Shown: positions 1-9,289, counted from the first letter of the stretch. The stretch is DNA of 64,000 bases from Gemmatimonadaceae bacterium (GCA_030835125.1 JAUQWM010000020.1:1-64000); one strand, 5' to 3'. The notes: generated by a model not told the origin, from the sequence alone. Program-made: numbers and translations.

Positions 1-62
1 GGCTCGCCTCGAAAGTGGCGAGCCGCTTCTGCTGTGAATGGGTGCGCTTTGCGCCAAGCCCC

Positions 63-3000
63 CTACCATCCCGGCTGCAACGTGAACCCCCACACGCCGC
101 CACGACCGGGCCGCTGGAAGGGACGCGCGTAGTAAACCTCCAGCACCGCGAACCCGAACAGGTTCAGTCGCGAGGTAACCCCCGTCGACATCACCGGTGT
201 CCGATCCGCGGAATTCGACGCGGACGACCAGACCGGTCCGCTGGTGCCGGTCCAGGCAACACCCGCGTCGAAGAACGGCGCGATCTCGAGCGGCGGAAAG
301 ACCGTCTCGATCAGGCCATACCCGCGCGAGCCGAACACCGGGATCCGGAACTCGAGGTTCGCGACGCCGACACGGCTGCCCAGCAGGCGATCGAACTGCG
401 GGCACGAGCTGTTGCCCAGCGAACCGGCGCCCGGCTGGCAGTCCGACGAGGTGAACGACTCGTACGAGTAGCCACGCACCAGCGTCGGGTCGCCCAGGAA
501 CACCGAGCCGATCCGGTCGCTGTCCGCATCCCGTCCGTAGCGACCGAAGTGGATCCCCCGGAACGCCAGCGTGAAGGAACGCAATTGCGCATACCGGCGA
601 ATGTCCGCCAGGTACGTCTGGTAGTTCAGCGAGCCGATCGTGGGGCTGGCCTCGAACCGGTAACGCGTCCCGGCGATCGGCGAGGTGAATCCCATCGTCG
701 CGTCGTCACCGACGTACGCGACCGACGCCACCCCGAGGCCCAGGGGCGGCGGGGCGTCCAGCGGGATCACTTCGCCTTCGCCGATGAGCGGCCGCGACTC
801 CAGGTAGTAGTCGTAGCGCTCGTACCCGGCGCTCATCTCGATGCGGTTCGTCGAGCTTCTCGCGAACTGCGTGAGGAGCGAACCTCCCGTCCGGGCGATG
901 TGCGCCAGCACGTAGTCCAGGGAGTTCTGCGTCGCGCTGCCGTAGCCATAGAGGTACGCGGCGCGCTCGAGGTTTACGCCCCACGTCCAGCGACGCTCGG
1001 AATTGATGTACAGGACCTGGCCGCCGATGTCGCGCAACGTGCCCGATGCCTGCAGCGCCACGCCCATGAAGTGGTTGCCGAGGATGTCCGAGAAGTACGC
1101 CGAGGCCCCGCCCTGCACCGTCGTGCCGAACGGGCCACCCACCCCCACGCCGAGCGATGGCGGGCCGATGTAGGCGAGCTTCATCCCGGCGCGGTACGGG
1201 CGGTCGGTGATCGCCGACTCGTCAGGCAGTCCCGCGTCGTAGTTTGTCACATATTGCGCCACCACCCGGCCCGCGTTCACCCCGGCGCCCGGGAGCACCG
1301 CGGCGCTCATGTCCGTGCTGGCGACGGCCATCACCCGCTCGCCGGCCGTCTGTGCCTGGTCGAGGGATGCGAGCATCAGCCCGCCCTCCTCGAACACCGA
1401 GAACACGGCCGTGCCGGTCCCGCGCGCCACACTCAGCGCCGGCGACATCTCGGCGATCCCGGAGACCCCGGTGGCGGCGCGCGTGACCTGGTACAGCGCG
1501 CCACTCTCGACTTCCATGCGGTAGATGTCGCTGTAGCCGCCGCGGTCGGTGACGAACAGGATCGACTGGCCGTCGGGCGTGAACTGCGGGCTCACATGCT
1601 TGGCTCCCGCGAGGCCCGGCAGCACCCGCACCCGCCCCGACATCGCGTCGACGAGCGCCAGGCGCAGCGGTGCGTGCGACAGGCGGCGGAAGTCCGACCC
1701 GGGCTCCGTGCCCTCCGGGATCGGGCCTTCACGGTCGGTGACGAAGGCGATCGTCGCGCCGTCGGGCGACCAGGCCGGCTGCAGGTCGGCAAACTGGTCG
1801 TTGGTGATCCGCCGCGTCATGCCTGACGAGAGCTCGAACAGGTACAGGTCGCTGATGCCGCCGCGCATGCCGGAGAACGCCAGCCTCGACCCGTCCGGCG
1901 ACCAGGCGATGGTGCTCACCGCGCCGACGCCCTCGGGCTTGATGCGGCGCTCGATGTCCCGTGACTCGACGTCGACGATGTCGATCTCGTTGTCGCCATC
2001 ATTGTACGACACGAACGCCAGCTTCTTCCCGTCCGGCGACCAGCTGCCGGCGGAGTAGAGGAAGCTGAGCGCGTCGAACCGCGACGACAGGCCCGGCGAG
2101 GCAATCGTGCCTTTCTCTTCGCCGGTCGCGGCATCGGCGAGCTTCAGCTCGACACCCTTGATCCCGCTGTGGAAGTACGCCACGAGCCGGCCGTCGGGAC
2201 TCACCGCCGGCCCGACATAGTACTCCGGCCGGCCCTTCCGGGCCGCCAGCAGCGTGCGACCCGTCTCGCGCGGCGCGGTCCGACCCTCGATGCGCGGCGT
2301 ATACGCCGCGCGAATGGCATCATGCCACCGCCGCGACAGCGAATCGCTGCGGAGGCTCAGCACCCGCTTCGTAGCCTCGTCAAAGCCGAACTCGAGCGAC
2401 GCCCGGAAGAGCCGCGGGATTGCCTCGTCGCCCCAGGTACCGCCGATGTAGGCCCACAGCGCCTCCCCATACCGGTACGGGAAGTACTTCCCGCTCGTCG
2501 TCAACTGGCTGATGGTCGGCAGGTCGTTGCGCTGCAGGGCATCGCGCAGCCACATCGCCGTATGGGCGTCCTCCGGGCCGACCGACAGGTACTCTGCCAT
2601 CCCTTCCACGAACCAGAGCGGACTCCGCTCGAAGTTCATGTTCTTCTCGATCTTGTTGGCGATGTCGTACTGGAAGACGTGGACCGCCTCGTGGCCGAGG
2701 ACGTGATCCGTCTCGGCGTAGTACCCGGTCATCGGCATGACCATGCGGTCGAGCAGGGACTCGGTCACGCCCCCCGTGCCCTCGGTCAGCTCGCCGCTGA
2801 TGACGTTGGTCTGCTGGAAGTCCGGGTGGTCGGCATACAGGATGACCGGCTTTCGTGCCGACAACGGGTGCGACAGGAGGCCGGAGAGACGCGTGTTCCA
2901 GCGCTCGAGCATCCGGGCGGCGTCCCGGGCCGCGGTCTCCTCCTGCTCGTAGTAGTGGACGTCCCAGTGCGGCGTCCGCAGGATCTCGAACTTGAAGCGC

Positions 3001-3131
3001 TCGTACGGCACCTTGTTCCGGCCGAAGTACTGGGCCTGTGCCAGGGTGGGGAGCGCGAGGCCGAGGGCGAGGCACAGCGCGGCGAAGCGTGAGGCCGACT
3101 GCCGGTTCCGGCTGCTGGGCGATGTGGTCAT
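63..3131 (-). CDS. Secreted gluzincin-type peptidase / PD40 propeller / Omp85-like barrel fusion protein
   Basis: Predicted 1022-residue exported protein. A signal peptide covers about residues 1-34, ending in an AQA-type site. A peptidase-MA-like domain follows with HEAVH at 147-151 and the presumed third zinc ligand in VEGMAEY (Glu176). The middle holds at least four WSPDG/FTPDG-type blades of a TolB-like PD40 propeller. The last roughly 350 residues resemble an Omp85/surface-antigen barrel: they contain FLGDPTLVRGY and FFDAGVAW and end in Trp, as outer-membrane strands often do. I chose ATG 3131 because GGAG lies about 9 nt upstream; the frame stays open to 3341 without a better start. The likely site is the outer membrane, with the protease and propeller in the periplasm. 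The substrate is unknown. Confidence 0.85.
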   Translation of the reverse strand: MTTSPSSRNRQSASRFAALCLALGLALPTLAQAQYFGRNKVPYERFKFEILRTPHWDVHYYEQEETAARDAARMLERWNTRLSGLLSHPLSARKPVILYADHPDFQQTNVISGELTEGTGGVTESLLDRMVMPMTGYYAETDHVLGHEAVHVFQYDIANKIEKNMNFERSPLWFVEGMAEYLSVGPEDAHTAMWLRDALQRNDLPTISQLTTSGKYFPYRYGEALWAYIGGTWGDEAIPRLFRASLEFGFDEATKRVLSLRSDSLSRRWHDAIRAAYTPRIEGRTAPRETGRTLLAARKGRPEYYVGPAVSPDGRLVAYFHSGIKGVELKLADAATGEEKGTIASPGLSSRFDALSFLYSAGSWSPDGKKLAFVSYNDGDNEIDIVDVESRDIERRIKPEGVGAVSTIAWSPDGSRLAFSGMRGGISDLYLFELSSGMTRRITNDQFADLQPAWSPDGATIAFVTDREGPIPEGTEPGSDFRRLSHAPLRLALVDAMSGRVRVLPGLAGAKHVSPQFTPDGQSILFVTDRGGYSDIYRMEVESGALYQVTRAATGVSGIAEMSPALSVARGTGTAVFSVFEEGGLMLASLDQAQTAGERVMAVASTDMSAAVLPGAGVNAGRVVAQYVTNYDAGLPDESAITDRPYRAGMKLAYIGPPSLGVGVGGPFGTTVQGGASAYFSDILGNHFMGVALQASGTLRDIGGQVLYINSERRWTWGVNLERAAYLYGYGSATQNSLDYVLAHIARTGGSLLTQFARSSTNRIEMSAGYERYDYYLESRPLIGEGEVIPLDAPPPLGLGVASVAYVGDDATMGFTSPIAGTRYRFEASPTIGSLNYQTYLADIRRYAQLRSFTLAFRGIHFGRYGRDADSDRIGSVFLGDPTLVRGYSYESFTSSDCQPGAGSLGNSSCPQFDRLLGSRVGVANLEFRIPVFGSRGYGLIETVFPPLEIAPFFDAGVAWTGTSGPVWSSASNSADRTPVMSTGVTSRLNLFGFAVLEVYYARPFQRPGRGGVWGFTLQPGW

Positions 3132-3369
3132 GGTGCGGTTCTCCATCCGGATTCGACTCGGGGGGCACCTGCGATCCACCGTGTCGCACGGAAAGTTCCA
3201 GCGTGGGTAGGCACGTGCGACCGGTTCCGTCGCGCGTGCCTGCTTCAGGCCGCGTCCCGGGCCCGCAGTACTGACACGCCTGCTTCGGCTGACACCTACG
3301 CGACGCACAGCCGACTCGAGGGACAGGGTGCGGCGTGACATGGGTGTCTTCGCGGATCGTCCAGCCCGG

Positions 3370-3627
3370 TCAGGCGGCGGGCGACTCTGCCGTCGGGCGC
3401 TGGTGACTCAACCCGTGAACGCCGGACGCGGCCACCATGGCAATGGCCGCGTACATGAAGAGGCCATAGACACAGGCCGGATAGCCGAAGATCGTGCCGG
3501 GGGCGCCGGGCGACGGGCAACTCATCGCCGATGCCCCGAACAATTCCTGCCAGGTCAGCGTGCCCGAGAAGACGACGCCGCCCAGCGCGAGCACGAGGAC
3601 GGTCTTGAGTGCGGTTGACGGGCGCAT
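3370..3627 (-). CDS. Small two-helix membrane protein of unknown function
   Basis: 85 residues. There is a hydrophobic N-terminal segment (about 8-25) and a second membrane segment (about 50-68) in a stretch reading GYPACVYGLFMYAA. Two cysteines flank the loop between the helices. A strong Shine-Dalgarno (GGAGG, 5 nt from the ATG) supports it as a real gene. The cysteine-plus-helix layout recalls small inner-membrane proteins found beside VKOR/DsbA-type redox systems, but I cannot assign a family. It is transcribed alone, with about 240 bp of non-coding DNA on either side. Confidence 0.6.
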   Translation of the reverse strand: MRPSTALKTVLVLALGGVVFSGTLTWQELFGASAMSCPSPGAPGTIFGYPACVYGLFMYAAIAMVAASGVHGLSHQRPTAESPAA

Positions 3628-3820
3628 GCATCCTCCGCGGGGAGCGGTGCGGAATCAGTTCGATGGCCGGTGATGCTCTGGAGGGACCGGCGCTCCATCG
3701 AAGCTGGGTCCTGGCCCCGGACCGGGCAGTCAGGGGGAATGCGCCCTGGTGTCGGGCGCCAGCCGTGGCTGGGCACCTCCTGCCGTCCGGTTTGGACGTG
3801 GCTGGGGCTCACGCGTGCGA

Positions 3821-3851
3821 AGAGGGCCGTGGCGTGGTGCCACGGCCCTCT
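3821..3851 (-). terminator. Strong 13-bp hairpin downstream of the small disordered protein gene
   Basis: A perfect inverted repeat with arms AGAGGGCCGTGGC and GCCACGGCCCTCT around a 5-nt loop (3834-3838). It begins 15 nt past the stop codon at 3866 on the minus strand. No U-tract follows on that strand, so it is either an intrinsic terminator without a U-tract or an mRNA 3'-end stabilising structure. Confidence 0.6.
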
Positions 3852-3865
3852 CTGCGACGGCGAGA

Positions 3866-4093
3866 TCAGATACGTTCCCGCTCGACGTTGCCGTCGGTCT
3901 CCGACTCGCGTTCCGTCCCCCGGTTGCGGTCGCGCTCCGGGCCCTGGTCACCCTGGCGCTCGCGCGACGGGTTGCCCCCGTACTCGCGACGCTCGCCCTG
4001 GTCCCGCTCGGGCTGCTGCGTGCGGTCGCGCTCCCTGCTGGGTTCGTTCCGGTTCGGGTCGTTGTTGCGGGAGGGCTTGTTGGGATTCGACAT
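3866..4093 (-). CDS. Small highly charged, probably disordered protein
   Basis: 75 residues made almost entirely of Arg, Glu, Asp, Asn, Gln, Pro and Gly, with no hydrophobic core. It is therefore probably intrinsically disordered, like KGG/GsiB-type desiccation or stress peptides, although none of their signature repeats is present. The start is fixed by an excellent Shine-Dalgarno, GGAGGAAGG, ending 3 nt before the ATG. It lies upstream of the general-stress protein gene on the same strand (separate units, 180 bp apart) and is followed by a strong hairpin. Function unknown; a stress role is inferred from composition and neighbours. Confidence 0.6.
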   Translation of the reverse strand: MSNPNKPSRNNDPNRNEPSRERDRTQQPERDQGERREYGGNPSRERQGDQGPERDRNRGTERESETDGNVERERI

Positions 4094-4246
4094 GTGCCTT
4101 CCTCCAGGTCATGGCCGGCGACGTGCCGGCACTGTGACGTAGCACCCCAATCGATGATGACCGGTTCCGGCACTCAACCATGCCGAAACGTCCTCGACCA
4201 CATGCCTAACGTTTCCCGCCACCCGCCTCAGCGGTCAGTACCCCTT

Positions 4247-4267
4247 GCACTCTGCACTCTGCACTCT
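4247..4267. repeat. Heptanucleotide tandem array, unit GCACTCT x3
   Basis: Three exact head-to-tail copies of GCACTCT. The array ends 7 bp before the stop codon of the minus-strand gene that ends at 4275. The same unit recurs 37 kb away at 41829-41863. Confidence 0.85.
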
Positions 4268-4274
4268 GCCGCGC

Positions 4275-4817
4275 TCACACGTCCCGTCGAATCTCCACCT
4301 CCGACGCCCCCCGGCTGCCGGCGCGAAACGTCTGGCCACCCAGCGATTCCAGCTCGGTGCGGAGCCGTTCCGACGAGACGTCCTCGGTATTCACGGTGAG
4401 CATGACGTCGCCGCGCTCGACCAGCGGGCCGTAGAAGGCGGCTTCTTCCTTCGAGAAGTCGGCGCGGGCCATGGCGCCGGCCAGCGCGCCCGAGGTGCCG
4501 CCCACCAGGGCCCCGGCCGCCGCCGCCCCCGCGGTGGCGCCTAACGCGGATGCCAGCGGGCCGGCGGCGATGAACGGGCCCACGCCCGGGATGAGCACCG
4601 CCGCCAGGCCAAAGAGCGTGCCGACCCCCACGCCGGTGATGGCCCCCTTGGCGATGCGCTCGCCGGCGCGGGCTTCCGGACGCCTGTCCAGCTCCATGTC
4701 CTCCACGCGCCGGGCGACGATGGAAAGGTGCGAATCCGCCACGCCGCGACGGCGCAGCTCGGCGATCGCCGCGTCGGCTTGCGCGTGGTTCGCAAAGACT
4801 GCCGTGACTCGAGCCAT
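4275..4817 (-). CDS. General stress protein 17M/YflT-like domain membrane protein
   Basis: 180 residues. The first 45 residues (ARVTAVFANHAQADAAIAELRRRG onward) match the YflT/general-stress-protein-17M N-terminal fold. A long Gly/Ala-rich hydrophobic segment (about 60-120) is probably two or three membrane helices, with glycine-zipper character. The C-terminus (YGPLVERGDVMLTV) resembles the second half of a ferredoxin-like domain that senses or binds in related proteins. ATG 4817 is chosen over upstream in-frame starts because GGAGGAAG lies 5 nt before it. Probably an inner-membrane stress protein; its biochemical role is unknown. Confidence 0.75.
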   Translation of the reverse strand: MARVTAVFANHAQADAAIAELRRRGVADSHLSIVARRVEDMELDRRPEARAGERIAKGAITGVGVGTLFGLAAVLIPGVGPFIAAGPLASALGATAGAAAAGALVGGTSGALAGAMARADFSKEEAAFYGPLVERGDVMLTVNTEDVSSERLRTELESLGGQTFRAGSRGASEVEIRRDV

Positions 4818-5023
4818 CGGGACTTCCTCCAATCCGGGGTGAGGCGAGGATGAGCGAACGTTCCCTGTACCCGAGGCTCGCTCCACGGTTACGCCGGTCG
4901 GCAACGCCGCGCACAATTGACGTGCCTGCCTGACGCTGATAGACATGAAGCCGCTGGCTCCCGACCGCGCTCCGTCGAGCGGCTGGCGATGCCCGCGACC
5001 ACGACGTCCTCTCCGCGCCCCGC

Positions 5024-5353
5024 GTGCCCGAGCCCGCCGCTGCTCCCCTCCGTTCACCGCAAAAGCGCGCTTCCCGCTGGAGGCGTGCCGTGCTCGGGCT
5101 CGTCACCCTGGTTGCCTGCGCGACCGTCGCCGATTCTCTGTGGCCGCGACGAGAGACGTTCACCGACTTCGATGGAGCCGTCATGGGCCGGCTCGATGCC
5201 GAGATGTGGCGCTCGTATTACGAGCGGCGCCCGGTGAGCCTCTTTCGCCAGCTCGCGCGCGGTGAGTCGATCGGCGCGGCGGACTGGGAAGCCATCCAGG
5301 ACCTCCTGGTGCGTGGCTGGGCCGTGCTCTCGACCGGCGTGCGCTCACGGTGA
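5024..5353 (+). CDS. Membrane-anchored protein, probably C-terminally truncated
   Basis: 109 residues from a GTG start; no convincing Shine-Dalgarno. A hydrophobic segment at about 22-40 would anchor it. The following MGRLDAEMWRSYYERRPV stretch resembles the N-terminus of a longer conserved hypothetical family. After about residue 75 the sequence (GESIGAADWEAIQ) no longer looks like that family, so I suspect truncation or an old frameshift. Its TGA overlaps the GTG of the glycosylase gene by 4 nt, which suggests translational coupling. Family recall here is from memory and is uncertain. Confidence 0.4.
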   Translation: MPEPAAAPLRSPQKRASRWRRAVLGLVTLVACATVADSLWPRRETFTDFDGAVMGRLDAEMWRSYYERRPVSLFRQLARGESIGAADWEAIQDLLVRGWAVLSTGVRSR

Positions 5354-6042
5354 CGCCGCGGAAGACGTTCGGCCTGGAGGTCATCCGGTTCCACGAGAAC
5401 CTGCGATTGCCCGACCTGACCGGACTTGGCGTGGACGCGCTGCTCCCGCTGGACGATCCCGCCGCACGGGCGACGACGCGGGCGTTCTACCGGAAGTTCT
5501 TCGGGGATCGCTCGCCGCGGACCTTCGTGATCGGCATCAACCCGGGGCGTTTTGGCGGCGGGACCACGGGGATTCCCTTCACGGATCCGGTCTCGCTCGA
5601 ACGGCAGTGCGGCATCGCGAACCCGTTCCCGAGGCGCCGTGAACTCTCGGCGGAGTTCGTGGAAGCGTTCATCGAGAGGATGGGCGGGCCGGCGCGGTTC
5701 TATGAAAGGTTCTTCATCACGGCCGCGTCCCCGATCGGGTTCACGAAGGACGGCACGAACTGGAACTACTACGACGATCCCGGTCTTTTGGCCGCCGTCA
5801 GGCCGTTCATCGTGCAGTCGATGCGGGACCAGCTTGCGTTCGGGGCCCGGCGAGAGGTGGCGATCGTCCTCGGCACGGGTCGCAACCTCGCGTTCCTGGA
5901 CCGGCTCAACGAGGAGCACGGGTTCTTCAAGCGACTGGTGGCGCTCGAGCACCCGCGGTTCATCATGCAGTACCGGCGGAAGTCGTTGGGCAGGTACCTT
6001 GAGAAGTACGAGCGGGCCTTTCAGACTGTCGCCAGCCCTTGA
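5350..6042 (+). CDS. SMUG2-like uracil-DNA glycosylase family protein (DUF4918)
   Basis: 230 residues. Motif 1 reads GINPGRFGGGTTGIPF, near residue 60, and motif 2 reads LEHPRFIMQYRRK, near 200. This pair defines the SMUG2/DUF4918 branch of the uracil-DNA glycosylase superfamily, which removes uracil or related damaged bases in base excision repair. Length fits the family. The start is a GTG whose last two bases open the TGA of the upstream ORF (4-nt overlap), so it is probably translated by coupling. Substrate range (uracil, hydroxymethyl-uracil, hypoxanthine) cannot be read from sequence. Confidence 0.85.
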   Translation: MTPRKTFGLEVIRFHENLRLPDLTGLGVDALLPLDDPAARATTRAFYRKFFGDRSPRTFVIGINPGRFGGGTTGIPFTDPVSLERQCGIANPFPRRRELSAEFVEAFIERMGGPARFYERFFITAASPIGFTKDGTNWNYYDDPGLLAAVRPFIVQSMRDQLAFGARREVAIVLGTGRNLAFLDRLNEEHGFFKRLVALEHPRFIMQYRRKSLGRYLEKYERAFQTVASP

Positions 6043-6113
6043 AACACCCATCAAGGGAAGTGCCACGTCGTTTACCGCAGATTCGTCGCGGGCTGATCCA
6101 GGACAATGCTCGA

Positions 6114-7468
6114 ATGCACCGTCTTCGACGGATGATTGGTCTGTTCGGTGCGCAACTCCTGCTTCCCGGTTGCGCAGACGTGCACATCGACCATCTGTCA
6201 CCAGGTCAAAGCGTCGTCGCATCGTGCACGCCGGTGCGCCTTGCGTTGGGCAGCCTGGCGTTGCACCGGCCGAAGGCCGTCGCCAGGGAGTGTCCAGCGG
6301 GTTCTGCTGACCATCCAGGCGACGTCGCGCTCGCTGTTTCGCCGCAGGGAACGGTGCAGTCGCCAATCATTCGTGACAGTGCGGGCGTGCGCATCATCGA
6401 GAACGGTGCACGCATGGACGCGCCGATTCGTTTCGCTCTCGGTGCCCGGCCCGCGTTTGAAGTGGGGGGACTGGAGGATTCGGAGAGCACCGAATTCAAC
6501 CACACGGCGGGCTATCTGAATGGTGTACGCCTTTCCGATGGACGCTTCGCGGTCATCGATGTGAATCGCATACACTATTTCGATTCCAGGGCACGCCGCA
6601 TCCGTGTCGTGGGCCGCAATGGCAGCGGACCTGAGGAGTTTCGGTACCTTACGGCCCTTTGCCGGACCACCGGTGACACACTGGTGGTGGTCGATTCCCA
6701 CAATGGCCGATTGGCCATCATTGACAGCAAGGGGAATGTGAGCAGGACCTTCCCGACCGGCGACACGCGCAGTCTGGGGTCCGGGTCTTGCCTTGGGGAT
6801 GGATCCATGGTCGTCGTGAGGCCGATTGGCGGCGGGATCGCGCGGGATCGCCGCGGACGCCTCATGAGGCTGCGCCTCGACGGTACGACGGCCAACGTCA
6901 TCGGTGAGGTGATTCTCCACCCTGTGAGTCTCGTAACGCAGGTCGTACCCCACGTCGCGACATTCCGACAGAAGGTGTTCTTCGGTGATGGGGCTGCGGG
7001 ACAAGTGCTGGTGTTCAACGCGACCGGCTCCCTGTCGGGCATCATTCGGACCAGGACAGAAGGCTCCCGATTTCTGACGCAGACGTCGACGAGCGCATAC
7101 GGCGAGCTAACGTCCAGGGTCCTCGAGCGGCCAGCGTTATCGCTCGAATGCGTGCAGAAGCGCCAAAGGAATGGCCGACCTTTCGCAGTATCGCTGTCGA
7201 CTCGGATGGCAGATTGTGGGTTCAGGACTATGAATCACCACGCGGCCAGGATCATTGGACCGCTTTCGATTCAGACGGCCGAATGATCGGCCGGCTCAGG
7301 ATCGAGTTTCCCCTTCGTGGCACCCTGACGTTTCAGGTGATGGGCTTCGGAAGCAGCGAGGTTCTCATCCGGCGCCTCGACGCGGACGGGGCCGCGCACC
7401 TGTCGATCTTCCCCGTGTTGCCGGCTTCCTCGCCGGCCAAACCGTCTCCGATACCAGGTAGCCGGTAA
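6114..7468 (+). pseudogene. 6-bladed beta-propeller protein gene split by a frameshift
   Basis: The first part (6114 to about 7140) reads as a propeller of the type common in this group: DSAGVRIIENG, then GRFAVIDVN, FDSRARRIRVVGRNGSGPEEF, VVDSHNGRLAIID. The expected final blade (WPTFRSIAVDSDGRLWVQDYE, then W, AFDSDGRMIGRL) lies in another frame from 7148 to 7468. The shift falls between about 7120 and 7150. An exported or lipoprotein-like N-terminus (LLLPGC near 6170) follows ATG 6132; ATG 6114 or 6132 are both possible starts. This is either a true pseudogene or a single-base error in the assembly. Confidence 0.7.
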
Positions 7469-7585
7469 GGGTTGTACACGGCGCTCCGATACAAGTGGTA
7501 GATCGGGGAAAAAGGCTGAGCCGGCGTACCCCACCGGCCGCGAGAACGGCCAGCACAGCGATGGAGCGATCGGAACGCTATTTCC

Positions 7586-8092
7586 TCAAGGAGTGCATCT
7601 GGGAGCCGGGGTGAGTTGAGCGACATAAGGGATTGTTGCCTGCGGATCTGGATCAGCGGAGAAGGCAAGACTCCATCCCAACTCGGCCCCGGGGGCAAAC
7701 CTCTCGGTAGCTGCGACGAGCACGTGGTCGTCGGAGAGCGTTAGGGTTATCTCGTCGGCCAGTGTCGATGTGAGCGTGTCGGCGCGCACGAACTCTCCCT
7801 CGTTACTGACCTCGGTCACCACAATCTGCCACCTCTCAGGAAACGCCAGACACGCTGTTGGTCCGGTGATCTCTCCCATTACCTCGGCACCTCGGGGATT
7901 CTGGGGGATATGGTAGGCCCAGACAAACGCCCGTACCTGAATCGTCCTGCAGCCGCCGCCGTCGCACAGCGGATTGGCGACAAGCACCGTTGGCGGGCGT
8001 GGGGCCGCCGGCTCGGTTGACGAGGAGCACCCGGCTCCCACCAGCCAGAGCAAGGCGATGACCAGTCGCAACGGTCGAGTCCTCAGAAGCAT
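7586..8092 (-). CDS. Lipoprotein of unknown function
   Basis: 168 residues. Signal peptide with a lipobox (VGAGC) and mature N-terminus CSSSTEPAAPRP. The rest is a compact beta-rich domain with four cysteines (two in DGGGC and CRTIQ context and others in PTACLAF and PRCTP), probably disulfide-bonded. ATG 8092 is fixed by GGGAGGAAG 5 nt upstream. No recognised family. It is convergent with the frameshifted propeller gene. Confidence 0.65.
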   Translation of the reverse strand: MLLRTRPLRLVIALLWLVGAGCSSSTEPAAPRPPTVLVANPLCDGGGCRTIQVRAFVWAYHIPQNPRGAEVMGEITGPTACLAFPERWQIVVTEVSNEGEFVRADTLTSTLADEITLTLSDDHVLVAATERFAPGAELGWSLAFSADPDPQATIPYVAQLTPAPRCTP

Positions 8093-8363
8093 TTCTGCTT
8101 CCTCCCGACGGCCCTCTTCGCGGACATTCATGGTGGATTGCGAGCAATGGGGCGACAGCACCATACCGAATGGACGGATCACAGCCACCCTTTCAATGTC
8201 ACGGGACGCCACCGCGCCCCCGTACGGCGGGCGCTCGAATCCGTCGCTTTCCAGGAGACCCACCAAAGTCGGCTGGCCTGACGTCCCCCGGAATAGCAGG
8301 ACAAGTCGAAACTGGAGCAGCTTGTCGTCCGCGGTCCTCCACCATGAGCAGGAAGCAGGGATG

Positions 8364-8500
8364 ATGAAGCGATCGAAGTACTCGGAGGAACAGATTGCCT
8401 ATGCCCTCCGCACGGCCCATTGTGGCACGCCGGCTCAGCCATGTCTGCCGGCAGCTCGGGATCATCGAGGCGCGCTTGCTACATCAGTTGACCCATAGAC
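8364..8500 (+). pseudogene. IS3-family transposase OrfA remnant
   Basis: The N-terminal sequence MKRSKYSEEQIAYALR is the typical start of IS3-group OrfA helix-turn-helix proteins. After about 25 codons the frame shifts; the continuation VCRQLGIIEA is readable in another frame and then stops. No OrfB, terminal inverted repeats or target duplication are visible nearby. It is a decayed fragment showing past transposon activity in this worn region. Confidence 0.65.
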
Positions 8501-8617
8501 GCCGCTGACTGGTCGGCCCTACCATCGTGCCTGTCCACCACAGGAGATCACGAAGGTCGTTGGTCAGGTGCTGCCGGTTCCTTCCGTCGGCAACCGGACC
8601 CGGTCAGTCGCAAACAG

Positions 8618-9163
8618 GCACTCGATGCCCTGCAGACGGCATGCGATGCCCTTCCGACGGCGATCGATGACCTGACAGGCGCGCCGGATGATCTGGGGCG
8701 GTCGACCAACGACCTGACAAGCGCGCCGGGTCGGCTGACGGGCAGTAACTCTCCCCTTGCAGCGACGGACAGTGCAGTGGCACGGCGGACAAGCGCCCTG
8801 TCGCAGCGGTCGTGCCCCCTGACCGCCAGTCCACGCGAGCTGGCAGCAGCGCCATCCGAGGTGTTGAGCGCAACGGGTCGCCTGACGACGGGTCTGGTCG
8901 CCCTGCCAGGCGCGACAGATCACCTGATGAGCAGGATCGATGACCTGAGCGGCTCCGCGGATCGCGTGTCACGGGCAGCGAATGACCTGGCACGTGCACG
9001 CGATGGGGTGACCGGGGCGTTCGATCGCCTGAGCGGCTCGGACGATGACCTCGACGGGCACGACATGGTGCCTGACAACGAGGCCGCCTCCCCTGCACGC
9101 GAGGACGTCTCCCCTGAACGCGCGACCGTCTCCCCTGCACGCGAGGACATCTCTCCTGACAGC
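8618..9163 (+). repeat. Degenerate 21-bp-period tandem array, about 26 units in strict phase
   Basis: From 8618 to 9163 the sequence falls into consecutive 21-bp units without a phase slip. The first 21 units resemble GCG-NNN-GAT-GAC-CTG-ANN-GGC; the last four switch to a unit resembling GAG-GAC-GTC-TCC-CCT-GCA-CGC. In the plus frame (open 8492-9208) each unit encodes a heptad such as AIDDLTG, APDDLGR, STNDLTS or AFDRLSG, with Leu at a fixed position. Several other frames are open too, as expected for 3n repeats. The open frame has no ATG; the first GTG is at 8777, so I do not call a gene. It may be a broken heptad-repeat protein gene or a non-coding array. Confidence 0.75.
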
Positions 9164-9289
9164 GGCACCATGCGCGCTGACTTGCCCATAGACCGCTCTG
9201 ACCACTGAACTGTTCCCGGTTTCGGCGCGGAGGACGCGCGCGCCGGCTCGACCACTCATCCGCGTCCAACACCCTTTCAGGAGGATCGC

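Noticed and set aside
2169..3092. Long antisense open frames, here and opposite many genes (for example 28433-29155 and 39785-41900)
   Set aside because: They mirror codon bias of the high-GC genes on the other strand, lack ribosome-binding sites and resemble no family; the large frame at 39785 is open only because DUF885 begins at 41936.
8777..9208. A confident gene in the 21-bp array
   Set aside because: Open in several frames, no ATG and no ribosome-binding site; openness follows from the 3n period. Recorded as a repeat only.
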